Of a DNA stretch of 63,605 nt, positions 46,739-57,872 are shown in pieces; the first letter of the stretch is position 1; the number at the start of each line of letters is the position of its first letter. A program made the position numbers and the translations under genes. The notes beneath the pieces were generated by a model. It made no database searches. It was not told the DNA's origin and saw nothing but the letters and a program-made list of their open reading frames with translations. The stretch spans positions 1 through 63,605 of the forward strand of contig NZ_AASE01000015.1 in the NCBI RefSeq assembly GCF_000168715.1. The letters are read 5' to 3'. This DNA is from Chlorobium ferrooxidans DSM 13031. GTDB taxonomy: Bacteria > Bacteroidota > Chlorobiia > Chlorobiales > Chlorobiaceae.

Positions 46739-49700
46739 TCACTGATGAGCCCCTTCGATTCTTGTTTCAAGGTCTGCATAGAGCTCCTGCAGCTCTTCGA
46801 TCGTGCCCTCTTCTGCTTCCCAGAATCCACGAGAGTGTGCCTCAAGCAGCCTCCGGGTCATCGATATGGTAGCATGCGGATTAAGAGCGGTAAGGCGTTC
46901 CAGCATGGCTTTATCCTGGAGGAACGTTTCACTGAACTGATCGTACGTCCAGTTTTTTACTGCTGACGCTGTAGCACTCCATCCATAGGTGTTGCTGAGA
47001 TGGGACTCAATCTCTCGAACTCCCTCATAACCGTGTTCCAGCATGGCATCGTACCATTTCGGGTTGAGCAGCTTGGTGCGGGCTTCAAGCGAGACCATTT
47101 TTTCAAGCGAACAGATTCTCTGCTTTTTACCCGTACCGTTGATATCGCCCACCATCACCTTCGGTTTTGCCTTGCTAAGCTGCTCCACGGTTTTTGAAAC
47201 TCCGCCAAGATACTCATAATAATGATCAATATCAGAAATACCGATTTCATAGCTGTCAATATTCTGGAAAGTGAGGGTCACATGTTTCAGTGCGGCGCGT
47301 AGGGCCTGAGGGCACTCCTGCCACTCTCCGGCCGGGGTTACGGCAAAACTTTTGCGACTGACGAAGGCATCGGCAAGCTGATTCTCCTCCTCCCAGCTGC
47401 TGCTCTCTACCAGGTGATTGACATTTGCGCCGTAGCTTCCGGGAGCGTTCGAATAGACCCGGTTCGAGGCCTCCTCAAAGGAGCAGGTACTCTCCTGCAT
47501 CTCAGCCAGCACATGCTTGCGTATGAAGTTCATCTCTTCCGGCTCATCAGCCGCAGCGGCCATCCGTGCCGCCCTGTCGAGCAATCGCACCTGCACGGAG
47601 AGCAGATCGCGGAAAATACCGCTGATGGTCATGACGACATCAATGCGCGGGCGACCAAGTTCGCTGAGGGGAACAAGTTCTACATCGCTGATCTTGCCCA
47701 GTTCATCGGTTTTGGCTGTTGCTCCCATGAGTGCGAGTGCCTGGGCAACGCCCTCGCCATCACTTTTGAGGTTATCCGTTCCCCAGAGGATCAGGGCGAT
47801 GGATTCCGGCAGTTCACCGCTCTCCTCCCGGTAGTGAAGAAGGAGTTCTTCAGCAAGCCGTTTACCGCTCTGCTGTGCAAATGAGGAGGGGATCGTGTAG
47901 GGGTCGAGACTGTGAATGTTACGGCCTGTCGGGACAATCTCCGGATTGCGAACCAGATCATTGCCGGGAGATGGAGGGGTGAATTTCCCCTCAAGCGCGT
48001 GCAGCACGGCCTTGAGTTCCCGGTTGTCGGCAAGGTGGATCAGTACCGTGTTCAGGAAGTGCCACAGTCGATGGAGTTCTGCGGGCTTGATACCGGTTTC
48101 ACGGCGAAGATAGTTATCAGCGTCCGTGATTCTGACAGCAAGGCTTCCTTCAAGCAGTCTTGCTATCGGCAGATCGGGGTGATTCTCCGGATCGAGGTGT
48201 CCGATAAAGAGCCTGACGGCTTCACGGGCGATTGCGGAAACCTTCTGCCATTTTACCTGTGCATCGCGCTCACTTCCCATCATATCCTGCAGTTGATGGA
48301 AGTCATAGTGCAGGTGACGGCATATCAGTTCATTGAGTGAAATTCCGTCAAGTTCAGGGCGGCTGTGTGCCGAGAGAAGAGCGAGATGCTCTATGAGGCT
48401 GCCTGGCGATTGCGCTTCGCCCATGATGTGCAATCCGAGCGGAATCATCCGCTCCTCGATAGTGTAGAGTTCATTCAGCAGCCGTGTGACATACTCTTCG
48501 GCCTCTGACTCGTTCAGGGCGGTGTCAAGCTCAAGAGCGGCAGCCAGCTCCCTGATCTCAAGAAGCAGCTCCCGGGAGAATGCCGTGCGGAAAGCAGCAA
48601 CAAGATCCTTCAGTTTTCGCAAATCCTTGTAGAGGCCGGCATGTTCGAGTGGAGGGGAGAGGTAGCTCAACAGTGTGGCAAACCCCCGGCGTTTGGCAAT
48701 GGCTCCTTCGCTTGGATTGTTTACACAATAGCAGTAGAAGTTAGGCAGTGAGCCGATGAGCAGTTTTGGCCAGCATGCGGCTGAAAGACCGGTCTGCTTG
48801 CCGGGCATGAACTCAAGTGCTCCATGGGTGCCGAAGTGAAGAACCGCATCAGCGTTAAAGCAGTGTTCAAGCCAGGTGTAGAAGGCGGCAAACGCATGGT
48901 TCGGTGCGGCATCTTTGGCCATGAGAAGACGCATCGGGTCGCGTTCGTAACCGAAACTCGGCTGCTGGCCGATGAAGATATTGCCAAGTGAGCAGCCGAG
49001 AATATGGAAACGGCTTCTGTCGTTCAGGATCTCGCCCGGAGCGTCTCCCCAGAAGGGCTCAATACGCTCATAGGCCGGAAAGAGCCTGCGGTACTCTTCC
49101 AGGGGGAGATGAGCCTCCACATTTCCGTCAGTGCCGTAGATGAGCCGGTTCCCCTCAAGCAGCAGATCTTTAAGCGCTTCAGCGCTTTCCGGTACCTCTA
49201 CAGTATATCCTGCTGTGTTCATTTCGAGGAGCAGGCGGTGCAGGCTTTCGAAAACATTGAGATATGCGGCCGTTCCGGCATTGCCGAGATTTGGCGGAAA
49301 ATTGAAGAGAACGACAGCAATTTTTTTGTCGGCCAGCGGTGACTGCTGAAGGTTGAGCAGTCGCTGGACTCTGCGGGAAATAATCTCTATCTCCTGCACA
49401 AGCGGAACGGTCTGTTCACTTCCGGTTTCTGTACCGGCATAGACCTGTGGTTCTATGGTGCCGTCCAGTTCAGGCACAGCTACACTCAGTGCGGTCTGCA
49501 TCGGTGTCAGGCCAAGCATGCTTTCACGCCACTGCTCGATGGGCTGAAAAGAGAGCGGTATGAGATTGAAGCAGGGGATATCAAGTTTTTTCAGCACGGC
49601 AACCGCCTCAGCAGCTTTTGTTTCCGCAGGCCCCCCTACCAGAGAAAACCCTGTAGCGTTTACCAGGAGTGAGGGTTTCAGTGAACCGGGTGTTTCAGGA

Positions 49701-50569
49701 TTGAAAAACTGTTCGAGTGCCGGGCGAAAATCCAGCCCGCCGCTGTAGGCAATGAAGCTGTTGATCCCTTTCCTCTCAAACGATCGAACCAGAGTGTTGA
49801 GGTGCGCCGTGTTTTTGCTCAGTACGGTTGAACGCATGGCAAGGATTGCTACAGGGCCGAGCTTGAGGTCAGGCCTCTTTTTTTGCTGCCAGTCGAGAAA
49901 TTTGGCAGCCGTAAAAAATGGTTCGGGCGCTTCGGGATGGCAGATGGCTGCATCGGGATAAAAGAGCGGATCCTCCTGCGGCAGTTTGCCTTTCCATCCG
50001 GGAGCATACCGGTCAACCAGAAGAGAGAGAAAGCGTTCCAGATTCTCCTGTGAACCATTCAGCCAGAACTGGTGTGCGGCAATAAAGGTATGGATATCAC
50101 GAGCCTTCCCCGGGATGTGCTTCATGATTTTACTCACACTTCGTACCAGTGCAAGCTGGCGCTGGCTCTCACCGTGGCTCTGTTTTGGTTTCAGCTTTGC
50201 CGCCCACTTCTGGAATATCCCGGTTTCCTTCGACTCATCCTTTTTTGGCTTGCGAAGCGAAAAACGACCAAGCCGGGTCTGGGAAACCAGGGCGGGATTG
50301 CTTGTTATCATGCAGACCGGGCATGAGAGTGTGTTCAGCATCTTTTCGAGGGGGCGAACAATATCCTCGCTGAAGAGCATTGAACCAAACACGAAATCGG
50401 CATTTGGCAAGGCTGTTTCAAGCGTTTCCCAGAGTTTAACGCTGTTATGGAGTCCGAGACTGAAGACAGAAACCTCCAGATCGAGCTGGAACTTCCTGTT
50501 AAGCACACCGGCAGCCGCTTTAAGGGTGCTGTTATTGGTGGCTTCCATGGTCAGAAATACAAAACGCAT
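46739..50569 (-). CDS. bchH: Magnesium chelatase large subunit BchH
   Basis: A 1276-residue protoporphyrin-binding subunit of Mg chelatase (works with BchI and BchD, not in the window). [13 protein letters not shown] and the [26 protein letters not shown] segment align with purple-bacterial Bch[17 protein letters not shown] holds the conserved porphyrin-site glycine/His region. GADV-like [12 protein letters not shown] lies near the C-terminus. The start is at 50569, where AAAGAGG sits eight bases upstream; the ORF extends 11 codons further without support. Adjacent to bchM, which is why I assign BchH rather than BchS. Confidence 0.9.
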   Translation of the reverse strand: MRFVFLTMEATNNSTLKAAAGVLNRKFQLDLEVSVFSLGLHNSVKLWETLETALPNADFVFGSMLFSEDIVRPLEKMLNTLSCPVCMITSNPALVSQTRLGRFSLRKPKKDESKETGIFQKWAAKLKPKQSHGESQRQLALVRSVSKIMKHIPGKARDIHTFIAAHQFWLNGSQENLERFLSLLVDRYAPGWKGKLPQEDPLFYPDAAICHPEAPEPFFTAAKFLDWQQKKRPDLKLGPVAILAMRSTVLSKNTAHLNTLVRSFERKGINSFIAYSGGLDFRPALEQFFNPETPGSLKPSLLVNATGFSLVGGPAETKAAEAVAVLKKLDIPCFNLIPLSFQPIEQWRESMLGLTPMQTALSVAVPELDGTIEPQVYAGTETGSEQTVPLVQEIEIISRRVQRLLNLQQSPLADKKIAVVLFNFPPNLGNAGTAAYLNVFESLHRLLLEMNTAGYTVEVPESAEALKDLLLEGNRLIYGTDGNVEAHLPLEEYRRLFPAYERIEPFWGDAPGEILNDRSRFHILGCSLGNIFIGQQPSFGYERDPMRLLMAKDAAPNHAFAAFYTWLEHCFNADAVLHFGTHGALEFMPGKQTGLSAACWPKLLIGSLPNFYCYCVNNPSEGAIAKRRGFATLLSYLSPPLEHAGLYKDLRKLKDLVAAFRTAFSRELLLEIRELAAALELDTALNESEAEEYVTRLLNELYTIEERMIPLGLHIMGEAQSPGSLIEHLALLSAHSRPELDGISLNELICRHLHYDFHQLQDMMGSERDAQVKWQKVSAIAREAVRLFIGHLDPENHPDLPIARLLEGSLAVRITDADNYLRRETGIKPAELHRLWHFLNTVLIHLADNRELKAVLHALEGKFTPPSPGNDLVRNPEIVPTGRNIHSLDPYTIPSSFAQQSGKRLAEELLLHYREESGELPESIALILWGTDNLKSDGEGVAQALALMGATAKTDELGKISDVELVPLSELGRPRIDVVMTISGIFRDLLSVQVRLLDRAARMAAAADEPEEMNFIRKHVLAEMQESTCSFEEASNRVYSNAPGSYGANVNHLVESSSWEEENQLADAFVSRKSFAVTPAGEWQECPQALRAALKHVTLTFQNIDSYEIGISDIDHYYEYLGGVSKTVEQLSKAKPKVMVGDINGTGKKQRICSLEKMVSLEARTKLLNPKWYDAMLEHGYEGVREIESHLSNTYGWSATASAVKNWTYDQFSETFLQDKAMLERLTALNPHATISMTRRLLEAHSRGFWEAEEGTIEELQELYADLETRIEGAHQ

Positions 50570-51201
50570 AGGGTAAACCTCTTTATCGAACGTGATTGCC
50601 AAACGCTTACACCCTCTTTTGAGGTGTCCGGCATCGTGAAGCGTTACTCTTTCCAGATAGCTGTAATGGCAGCTGAAGAGCAGGGAGCGTAAAGAGGTTT
50701 CAGATCAGCAGGATACGATTCTGCTGGAAGAGGTTGGAGGGTTTACCGAGAGATGAAGGTGTTGAAAATATCCGGTTATTCGGAATATGGATGCAGTTCT
50801 GAAGGGTATGATAAGGGATATGCACTATGGATGTGAATCCGGGAAACGAAGGATGGGATCTCTCTGAACCGAGAGAAGCGTTTAATAACCCGCTCAGACG
50901 ATCAATTCCGAAACCGGGGGGCAGTGAAATACCGGGAAGTGAACGGTCTCCGGAAGCTACAATCCCCTCAGAGAGAGAGTTCGTTTTTGACTTGGAGTTG
51001 AATGACCCAGTCTTGACAAGCAGGTTAAAGCCGACAACGGAGACGACGAAGAAGATGAACACCTCAATTGAACGCCAGATGTCGCGTGCTATATTGCAGT
51101 GCCTTTTGTTCATAGGGGTTGTTTTAGAAGTAATATACCAAAAGGGGAGGTAATAATGAAACGGGCTTTCTTGGGTGTGCCGGGTGCTGAGAAGATTTGT
51201 C

Positions 51202-51262
51202 AAAAAAAAAGACTTAAAGGACAATAGTGACTTCAACGACGAAGAGAAATATCAGTGCAACC
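51202..51262 (+). repeat. Dispersed intergenic repeat (plus-strand copy)
   Basis: About 60 bp beginning with an A9 run, then GACTTAAAGGACAATAGTGA, CTTCAACGACGAAGAG and AAATATCAGTGCAACC. It aligns along its length with the reverse complements of 43492-43545 and 60730-60785. The shared core is GGAC words followed by GACGAAGA and CAG. Confidence 0.7.
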
Positions 51263-51446
51263 AATCAACTCAAGCTAAACCTGCTTTCAGGTCCTTAAAT
51301 CGCCCATAAGTCCTGTAAGTCATACAGGTGCTGTACTTCCCGGCCTCCGCGACCGCTATACAAAATCTTTTCACTCTTGTCCACTCTGTCCATTAGATGT
51401 CCACCATTTCTTCGTCCACTTACGTCCACTTCTCTTTTTTTAAAAC

Positions 51447-51476
51447 AAAAAAGCACGGGGTGAACCGTGCTTTTTT
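51447..51476 (-). terminator. Intrinsic terminator after the bchS-type gene
   Basis: AAAAAGCACGG (51447-51457) pairs with CCGTGCTTTTT (51465-51475), loop GGTGAAC. On the minus strand it ends in T-rich sequence. It lies 26 bp after the stop and separates this chelatase gene from bchH, so the two are probably separate transcripts. Confidence 0.87.
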
Positions 51477-51502
51477 GTTTAATGATCTTTGTGTGATGCA
51501 GC

Positions 51503-54500
51503 TTACACCTCGATGCCTTCCAGACGGTCTTCGAGATCGGAGTAGATCTCCTGAAGTTTTTCGATCATCTCCGGATCGGCGCTCCACATTCCTCGGCCGC
51601 TTGCTTCAAGCATACGACCTACAATGTTCTTGAAGGCTTTTGGATTGACCTTCATCAGGCGTTCACGCATTTTCGGGTCCATTGCGTAGGTTTCAGCAGC
51701 CTCCTTGTAGACCCAGTCGTCTACACCCTTGGTGACGGCATCCCATCCCAGCATGTAGGTAAACCGGTTGCTGATTTCGGTTGCTCCGCTGTGACCCTGT
51801 TCCAGCATGGTCTCGAACCATTTCGGGTTGAGCAGCTTGCTGCGGAACTCCACCTTGAGAGCCTTGTCGGCATCGTCGATTTTAACATCGGCCGTAAAGG
51901 TCTCTACGTAGTTCAGTTTCACATTGTCACCTTTCGGGTTGCGGCGTCGGGCCGAGAGCTGAAGTGCTCCCGATGAGGAGAAGTAGCGGTCAATATCGGT
52001 AATGCCGAACTCTGCCGAGTCAACCTGCTGGACAACCCGGTCAACTGTACTGAGCAGACCTTTGAGAATATCGGTCTGCTGGTCACCGTATCGGTTGCCG
52101 CCGTAGGCAAAACCGGTGCGCTTGATGAACATGTTGTCGAGATCCTCCTCCGACTCCCATGCGGAATCTTCAACAAGCTCCTCAACCTGTGAACCGTAAG
52201 CGCCGGGTGCCTGGGTGAAGAGACGCGAGGTTGCGCTCTCGAAATCACTGCCCGCTTTAAGTGCCGCATCCACATGCTTTTTGATGTGGTTCATCTCATG
52301 CGGCTCAATGGCTTTTGCGGCATCCTTGACCAGTTTGTCAAGGTGATCGACAAGGACTCCGAAGGTGTCACGGAAGATCGAGCTGATCTGGATCAGGACG
52401 TCGATTCTCGGACGGCCGAGCTTTTCGAGCGGAACGAGGCTGTAGTGACTGATTTTGCCCTGCGCATCGTAAGCCGGTTCGGCGCCCATGAGATGAATGA
52501 TGACGGCAACAGCTTCACCCTTGCTTTTGATGGTGTCAAGTCCCCAGAGTACCTGTGCAATAGTTTCCGGGTACTCGCCGTTGTTCTCTTCAACGTGGCG
52601 GTTGATAATGGAGTCGGCAATCTGCCTTCCGCGCTTGAAGGCCAGTTCCGAAGGAATGCGCCACGGGTCAATGGCGTGGATGTTGCGTCCGGTCGGCAGA
52701 ATCCCTGCTCCGTCACGCACCAGATCACCACCTGAGCCCGAAGGGATATACTGGCCGCAAAGGGCGCGGAGGAATCCCTTCATCTCATTGCTGTTATCCT
52801 CCAGAGCGCGCTTGAGAGCAACTCCTTCCTGGAGTGCGGTGTTTATGGCTTCACCCATCTCCTGCGAAATTTTTGCTCCGCCGGTAAGCACGTTAAAGAC
52901 AGTTGCCGGATTGCTCTTGCCGAAAATGGTCTGCTGGATAAACTCGCGAGTATGATCGTCCACCTGTTCACGGGCCTTCATGGCCTGTGGTTCTCCCTTG
53001 CGGGCGCGGGTTGCGAGCGAGGCATAATCGCCAAAGAGTTTGTCTTCACCGATAGCCTGCATGATGATGGATGGCAGCGATTTTTCATTGCCGCGTACCT
53101 TCAGGTATTCGGTGATCGTTGTTACCTGGGTTTCAAGCTTCGGTGTTTCGCCAAAGACGTGCAGCGAGTTGGATATCAGGCGTCCTTCAAGCTCCATCAT
53201 GTAGGTGTAGAGACGGCTGATATAGTCCTGGAAGCTTTCGCCCTCAATTCGCGGGCAGTCATCAGTCAGATTGAGTTGCTGCGCCTTGGTGAGAATGACC
53301 TCTTCGGTTTCGACATCCACAATCTTTTCAAGTCCTCGCTCGCGGTAGTCATTGAGCATCTCCTTGAAGGCAGGCAACTCCTTGTAGAGCCCGGCTCTGG
53401 CAAGCGGAGGAATGTTGTGCGAAATCATGGTGGCGTAGCCGCGACGCTTGGCGATGTTAGCCTCGCTCGGGTTGTTGATCGGGTAGATATAGAAATGCGG
53501 TACCTCACCGAGCAGGGCATCAGACCAGCAGTCACCGGTTACACCGAGCTGAAGACCGGGCATCCACTCTGCCGTGCCGTGCATGCCGATATGTACCATG
53601 GCACTCGCACCGAAGACGCGGCTGATCCAGCGATAGAAGGCGATATACTGATGGTGCGGTGTATTCTCCTTGTCGAAGAGCAGGCGCATCGGGTCGCCCT
53701 GGATGCCGAGGCGCGGCTGAACACCGATAAAGACGTTTCCGAGTGTGAGTCCGCCGATAAAGAGCTTGTCGGGCTTGATCGGCCCGATCTCGCCGGGGAA
53801 GCCGCTCCAGCGCCCTTCAATGCGTTCACGCTCTCTTGAACTGGTGATGCTGTTGAAGGTCTCGCGGTCAATGGCAAAGCACTCCTGCTCATGTGCCTGA
53901 ATTTCGTAATCGGTAGCTTTGTCGAGCATCGCAAGCAGGGCTTCCGGTGATTCCGGCAGTTCGCCGACATTGTACCCTTCAGCTTTAAGCGTCAACAGAA
54001 TATTGTAGATACTTTTCGGTACGTCCAGCAGAGCTGCGCTTGCCTTTTTACCCATGCCGGGCGGATAGTCGTAGACTACAAGGGCAACCTTTTTGGCCTT
54101 GTTCGGAAGCTGACGCAGTTCGGAAAATTTTTTGGCGATTCCTGCAAGCCTCTCAAGACGGTCAGGAACAGTCTGAAGACGGCCATCCTTGATCGCTCCG
54201 AGTACAACCGGGCATACGGCACCGTCCATTTCCGGCAGTGAGTAGGTCATCGCAGACTGGAGAGGTACCACGCCCTGCGATTTCCAGGAGGCAACGTCCT
54301 GTATGAAAAGCGGTTGTGAAACGACGTAAGGTGCATTGATCTTGCCCAGAATCTCGTCACGCGCGGCTGATGATGCGCCCGGTGTGGTTGCGCCCGCCGG
54401 GCCGCCCACAAATCCGAAGCCCATCATGTTGACGAGCATGTCGATATTGTTATGGGTAAACCACTCCCTGGCAGCAACGTGACCCTCAACACCCATGACA

Positions 54501-55306
54501 AAAACCGGCAGGGGATTAAGTCCTTTTGCTTCAATAGCCCGGATTGTATTGTCGATATACTCCTTCTCCTGCAACAGATGCTTGCGGAAAAAGAGGAGGC
54601 CGATGTTTCTGTTTTTCTCAGAACCTTTCTTATGCTTGTGCAGCCATTTTTCGTAGTGGTGCAGATCCTTCTGGTACTCCGGTGCATCCGGGTGATAGAA
54701 GCCCATCGTCGGGACCTCAACCACCTTTTCAACCTTGACTCCCGCTTCAAAGTACTCTGCCATGATGTAGTTGAACATCGATGCCAGATTATCAGTGGTC
54801 GGGTTCATCCAGTAGGTGTAAACCTGCATCCAGTTCTTGAAATCCTTTGCCTTTTTCGGGATGAGGGGCAGCATGGTGCGCATGATTTTCAGCAGCTTCA
54901 TGTAGCCGTAAAGCGCATCCTCATCGCGTCCCTTTACCAGCATCTTGGCAACCTTTTTGACGATATCGGGCATACCGCTTCCGTCTCCGGAGACGACATA
55001 ACTGCCTATTTTTGTCATCTGCATCACTTCAGGCATAGACTCATAGGCAAAGATGGTTTTCACCTTCGACTGTTTTATCTGCTCCTGAAGCCAGTCAGCC
55101 TGTCCCTTGAACTGTATCAGTGTGGTGAAAATGCAGTCGGCATTGCGGATGGCTTCAGCCGTTTCAGGGTTCTGATGTTCAAGGTCCTGATCGGTCCATT
55201 GGGTCAATTCGGCATGTGCGGAAATTTTAGCCGTGACCTCGCGCCATACCCGCTGATTGCATTGCTCCATCCCGACAATAGCGGCAATTCTGATTTTATC
55301 ATGCAT
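51503..55306 (-). CDS. bchS: Magnesium chelatase large subunit paralogue (BchS/BchT type)
   Basis: A 1267-residue BchH homologue. Segments include FAYESMPEVMQMTKIGSYVVSG near residue 90-110, HIGMHGTAEWMPGLQLGVTGD (porphyrin-pocket region), GSGGDLVRDGAGILPTGRNIHAIDP and GAYGSQVEELVEDSAW. It is closer to ChlH-like proteins than its neighbour is. Green sulfur bacteria carry three such paralogues (BchH, BchS, BchT), thought to serve BChl a and the chlorosome BChl pools differently. The BchS name is from recalled gene order, not from a search. Confidence 0.85.
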   Translation of the reverse strand: MHDKIRIAAIVGMEQCNQRVWREVTAKISAHAELTQWTDQDLEHQNPETAEAIRNADCIFTTLIQFKGQADWLQEQIKQSKVKTIFAYESMPEVMQMTKIGSYVVSGDGSGMPDIVKKVAKMLVKGRDEDALYGYMKLLKIMRTMLPLIPKKAKDFKNWMQVYTYWMNPTTDNLASMFNYIMAEYFEAGVKVEKVVEVPTMGFYHPDAPEYQKDLHHYEKWLHKHKKGSEKNRNIGLLFFRKHLLQEKEYIDNTIRAIEAKGLNPLPVFVMGVEGHVAAREWFTHNNIDMLVNMMGFGFVGGPAGATTPGASSAARDEILGKINAPYVVSQPLFIQDVASWKSQGVVPLQSAMTYSLPEMDGAVCPVVLGAIKDGRLQTVPDRLERLAGIAKKFSELRQLPNKAKKVALVVYDYPPGMGKKASAALLDVPKSIYNILLTLKAEGYNVGELPESPEALLAMLDKATDYEIQAHEQECFAIDRETFNSITSSRERERIEGRWSGFPGEIGPIKPDKLFIGGLTLGNVFIGVQPRLGIQGDPMRLLFDKENTPHHQYIAFYRWISRVFGASAMVHIGMHGTAEWMPGLQLGVTGDCWSDALLGEVPHFYIYPINNPSEANIAKRRGYATMISHNIPPLARAGLYKELPAFKEMLNDYRERGLEKIVDVETEEVILTKAQQLNLTDDCPRIEGESFQDYISRLYTYMMELEGRLISNSLHVFGETPKLETQVTTITEYLKVRGNEKSLPSIIMQAIGEDKLFGDYASLATRARKGEPQAMKAREQVDDHTREFIQQTIFGKSNPATVFNVLTGGAKISQEMGEAINTALQEGVALKRALEDNSNEMKGFLRALCGQYIPSGSGGDLVRDGAGILPTGRNIHAIDPWRIPSELAFKRGRQIADSIINRHVEENNGEYPETIAQVLWGLDTIKSKGEAVAVIIHLMGAEPAYDAQGKISHYSLVPLEKLGRPRIDVLIQISSIFRDTFGVLVDHLDKLVKDAAKAIEPHEMNHIKKHVDAALKAGSDFESATSRLFTQAPGAYGSQVEELVEDSAWESEEDLDNMFIKRTGFAYGGNRYGDQQTDILKGLLSTVDRVVQQVDSAEFGITDIDRYFSSSGALQLSARRRNPKGDNVKLNYVETFTADVKIDDADKALKVEFRSKLLNPKWFETMLEQGHSGATEISNRFTYMLGWDAVTKGVDDWVYKEAAETYAMDPKMRERLMKVNPKAFKNIVGRMLEASGRGMWSADPEMIEKLQEIYSDLEDRLEGIEV

Positions 55307-55393
55307 AGAATTACAAAAGATGTGCGTTTGATGTGGTTGTAACAGGATTGAAAATGTAATAAAATCCCTTGATGAATGCTAACGATTAAAAAA

Positions 55394-55420
55394 GCCAGCC
55401 CCTCCGGGGGAGGGGCTGGC
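55394..55420 (-). terminator. Intrinsic terminator after the TonB-dependent receptor gene
   Basis: A perfect 12-bp GC-rich stem GCCAGCCCCTCC/GGAGGGGCTGGC with a 3-nt loop is followed on the minus strand by TTTTTTAATC. It lies 35 bp after the receptor stop and about 90 bp before the start of the chelatase gene. Confidence 0.92.
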
Positions 55421-55454
55421 GTCAGAAGTGATAGCTAAAGTGCCTGTGGATTTC

Positions 55455-57872
55455 TCAGAAGGTGAAATCTACACCTGCAACATAGCTGCGTCCGGGAGCA
55501 CGGAACCACTCGGCCTCTTCATACTGCGTATTGCCGATGTTTTTGCAAAGCAGGCTCACCGAAGCGGTTTCAGCAGCCTGATACTTCAGACCGGTATTGA
55601 ATATCACAAAATCACCAGGATAGTTGGCACTGGTTGCGTTTGGATGTGACGTAACCGATTTGTAAAGAGATACATAGCGAGCATTCACGTTAAGCGAAAG
55701 CTTGCCGGTTGGTTTCCATGTTGCGCCGGCAGAAGCGGTATGCTCAGGACGGTATGCAAGCCAGTATGGATCAGGGTTCAGGTCGTTCGTCGCATCCGCA
55801 CCTGCTACATAGGACCGGTTTTTGGCCTTCATGTAGGTGTATGCCGCGTTGAATGCCAGGTCGGATGAGGGTCTGTAGTTCAGACCGGTTTCCACGCCAA
55901 AGATACGCGCTTTGGTGATGTTCCTGTACTGAAACGCTCTGGTTGATTGGGTAATGACCGACTCGATAAGGTCATTATAGTTGTTCAGGAATCCTGCTAT
56001 ATCCAGTGAGAGCTGGTCTCCGAACTCCTTGAACATGCCAACCTCATAAGCGGTCATGGTCTCCTTGTTCAGCGCCGGATTAGGTGATCCGGTGTATGGT
56101 CCTGCACTGCGAACAAAGCGTTCGTAGAGGGTAGGCGCACGGAAACTCTTGCCCCATGAAGCTCGCAGGGACATATCATCCATTGCTTTGAAGTTGAGTG
56201 CAACACGGGGACTGAACGCATCGACTGATTTGTGCTCAATCGCTACATAGGAGCCACCTGCTGATGACTGTGCCAGATCGGCATTGATACCGCTCCAGTC
56301 ATAGCGAAGTGAGAGCAGGGAGGTCAGTTTGTCCGTCACCTTCACCTCATCCTGAACAAAGAGAGCCCGATTGTCTTCCCTGATATCGCCAAGGACATTT
56401 GCTGTCGGCCACTGGGCGGTAAGCTGGGTTGTCATGACATCGGTTGTACTTCCCTCGGCACCCAACAGCACCCTGTTGTTGTCGTTTGCTCTCCAGTCGA
56501 TTTTTGTGCCTGCACCGAAACGATTGGAATAGGTTTCGTTGAAATCGCCCACAGCTTTATTATAGAAAGGTATAGAAATCTGTGGTGCAGTAGTTGTATT
56601 GTACAAATATCTGGTTCCGTTATGGGTAAAGAACAGCCGGGTATCAATGCTGAGATTGTCACTGATAAGGTTGACATAGTTCAGACCGACCAGTGCATTA
56701 TTACGCTTGATCATGTCATCGTAATAGTACTGGTTGTTATTGATATCATAGCCACGTTCAGGATGGGCGGTGAATACCGTGAAGCTGTCTCCGGTATACC
56801 ACTCATAGGCATAGCCGCCTTCAGTCTGATTGTAAAAGGCGCTGAGCAGGAGATACTGGCTGGCATCGATATCGTAACGAACTTTTAGTTTTATATCATC
56901 AAGTATCGTATTGGCATTTTGGCGGTAGCCATCATCCCGGCTGGTTGTGTAGAGGATGTTGTAGTTCAGTTTTCCGCTCTTGTTGCCGAAACCGACATAG
57001 GTGTTCCAGAACCATGGGGTATGCTTGTCATTGTAAAACACACTCTGGTCGGTTGACGGGGGCTGAGCGTAGAAGCCGCCATTTAAACCGGCTTTTACTT
57101 CGAGTTTGTCCGGAAGGTGACCGAAAACGTTTACAACACCGCCCATGGCGCTTGAACCGTAGAGGGTTGCAGCAGCACCTTTGAGGATTTCAACCTTGTC
57201 TGCGGCATTCATGTTGACCGAAGACCAGGCCACTTCACCGGACTCCGGTGCATTGATGGGAAAGCCGTCATACAGGGCGGTCACACGGGTGCCGATACCG
57301 CCACCCTGATAGGTGTTGGAACCGCGGATCTGAACACCGGAGGAGGTCTGGCCGCCTGCGCGGGTTACCACAACACCGGGAACATCCTCAATCACTCTGT
57401 CAAGAGTCGGGTTGGCCTGCTGCTTGATCTTTTCCTGTGAGACCACGTTGGCGGTTACCGGTACATCAAGGCGGTTCTGCTTGTAGAGCGAAGCACCGAC
57501 CACGACTTCGGAAGCCATAATGGTGGTCTGGCCGATCTGCAGGTTGATCTGGTAAGTCTGGCCGTTAGCAACGGTTACAACCTGGCTTGCCGGGGCGTAA
57601 CCTACAATGGAGATGGAGATTTTCTGCTGTTTTGCGGGAACACTGGGGAGTGTAAAGTTGCCATTCATGTCAGTAGTGGTGCCTATAGAGGTGCCGGCAA
57701 TACTGACCGAAGCTCCGTAAACGCCTTCACCGTCTGCCTTATCGGTGATTTTACCTTTTACTATGCCGTAGTCAGCTCCGAGGGCAGGGAGCGGCATCAG
57801 TGTAGCCGTCAGGCAAAATGCCGACAGAACAAAACGGGCCACGCGATACTTCTGCGCATGTTTTGTTTTCAT
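55455..57872 (-). CDS. TonB-dependent outer-membrane receptor
   Basis: An 805-residue protein with a signal peptide (ending near ALGA, about residue 32), a carboxypeptidase-regulatory-like domain (about 35-115), a plug domain (about 135-245, with GVQIRGSNTYQGGG and AATLYGSSAMGGVVNV) and a 22-strand barrel ending in an aromatic residue (VAGVDFTF). The ligand is not readable. A cobalamin or iron-complex role would suit the B12-dependent enzymes nearby, but no B12 riboswitch was seen upstream. It is followed by a strong terminator. Confidence 0.93.
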   Translation of the reverse strand: MKTKHAQKYRVARFVLSAFCLTATLMPLPALGADYGIVKGKITDKADGEGVYGASVSIAGTSIGTTTDMNGNFTLPSVPAKQQKISISIVGYAPASQVVTVANGQTYQINLQIGQTTIMASEVVVGASLYKQNRLDVPVTANVVSQEKIKQQANPTLDRVIEDVPGVVVTRAGGQTSSGVQIRGSNTYQGGGIGTRVTALYDGFPINAPESGEVAWSSVNMNAADKVEILKGAAATLYGSSAMGGVVNVFGHLPDKLEVKAGLNGGFYAQPPSTDQSVFYNDKHTPWFWNTYVGFGNKSGKLNYNILYTTSRDDGYRQNANTILDDIKLKVRYDIDASQYLLLSAFYNQTEGGYAYEWYTGDSFTVFTAHPERGYDINNNQYYYDDMIKRNNALVGLNYVNLISDNLSIDTRLFFTHNGTRYLYNTTTAPQISIPFYNKAVGDFNETYSNRFGAGTKIDWRANDNNRVLLGAEGSTTDVMTTQLTAQWPTANVLGDIREDNRALFVQDEVKVTDKLTSLLSLRYDWSGINADLAQSSAGGSYVAIEHKSVDAFSPRVALNFKAMDDMSLRASWGKSFRAPTLYERFVRSAGPYTGSPNPALNKETMTAYEVGMFKEFGDQLSLDIAGFLNNYNDLIESVITQSTRAFQYRNITKARIFGVETGLNYRPSSDLAFNAAYTYMKAKNRSYVAGADATNDLNPDPYWLAYRPEHTASAGATWKPTGKLSLNVNARYVSLYKSVTSHPNATSANYPGDFVIFNTGLKYQAAETASVSLLCKNIGNTQYEEAEWFRAPGRSYVAGVDFTF

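Larger units (their letters stand above)
50570..51502. other. Long intergenic region between the two chelatase genes
   Basis: 933 bp. Overlapping ORFs on opposite strands (plus 50827-51153, 108 codons; minus 50700-51236, 178 codons) cannot both be real. The minus one has a possible single helix (EVFIFFVVSVVGFNLLV) after an ATG at 51117, without a ribosome-binding site. Neither is called. The region also contains a dispersed repeat copy (51202-51262), a run of GTCCAC words (51375-51432) and the bchS terminator. Confidence 0.5.

Noticed and set aside
46690..46845. N-terminal extension of BchM by 52 residues
   Set aside because: It overlaps the end of bchH and lacks similarity; the ATG at 46689 gives the normal BchM length.
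52952..53839. 295-codon plus-strand frame opposite the bchS-type gene
   Set aside because: Antisense shadow of a conserved gene.
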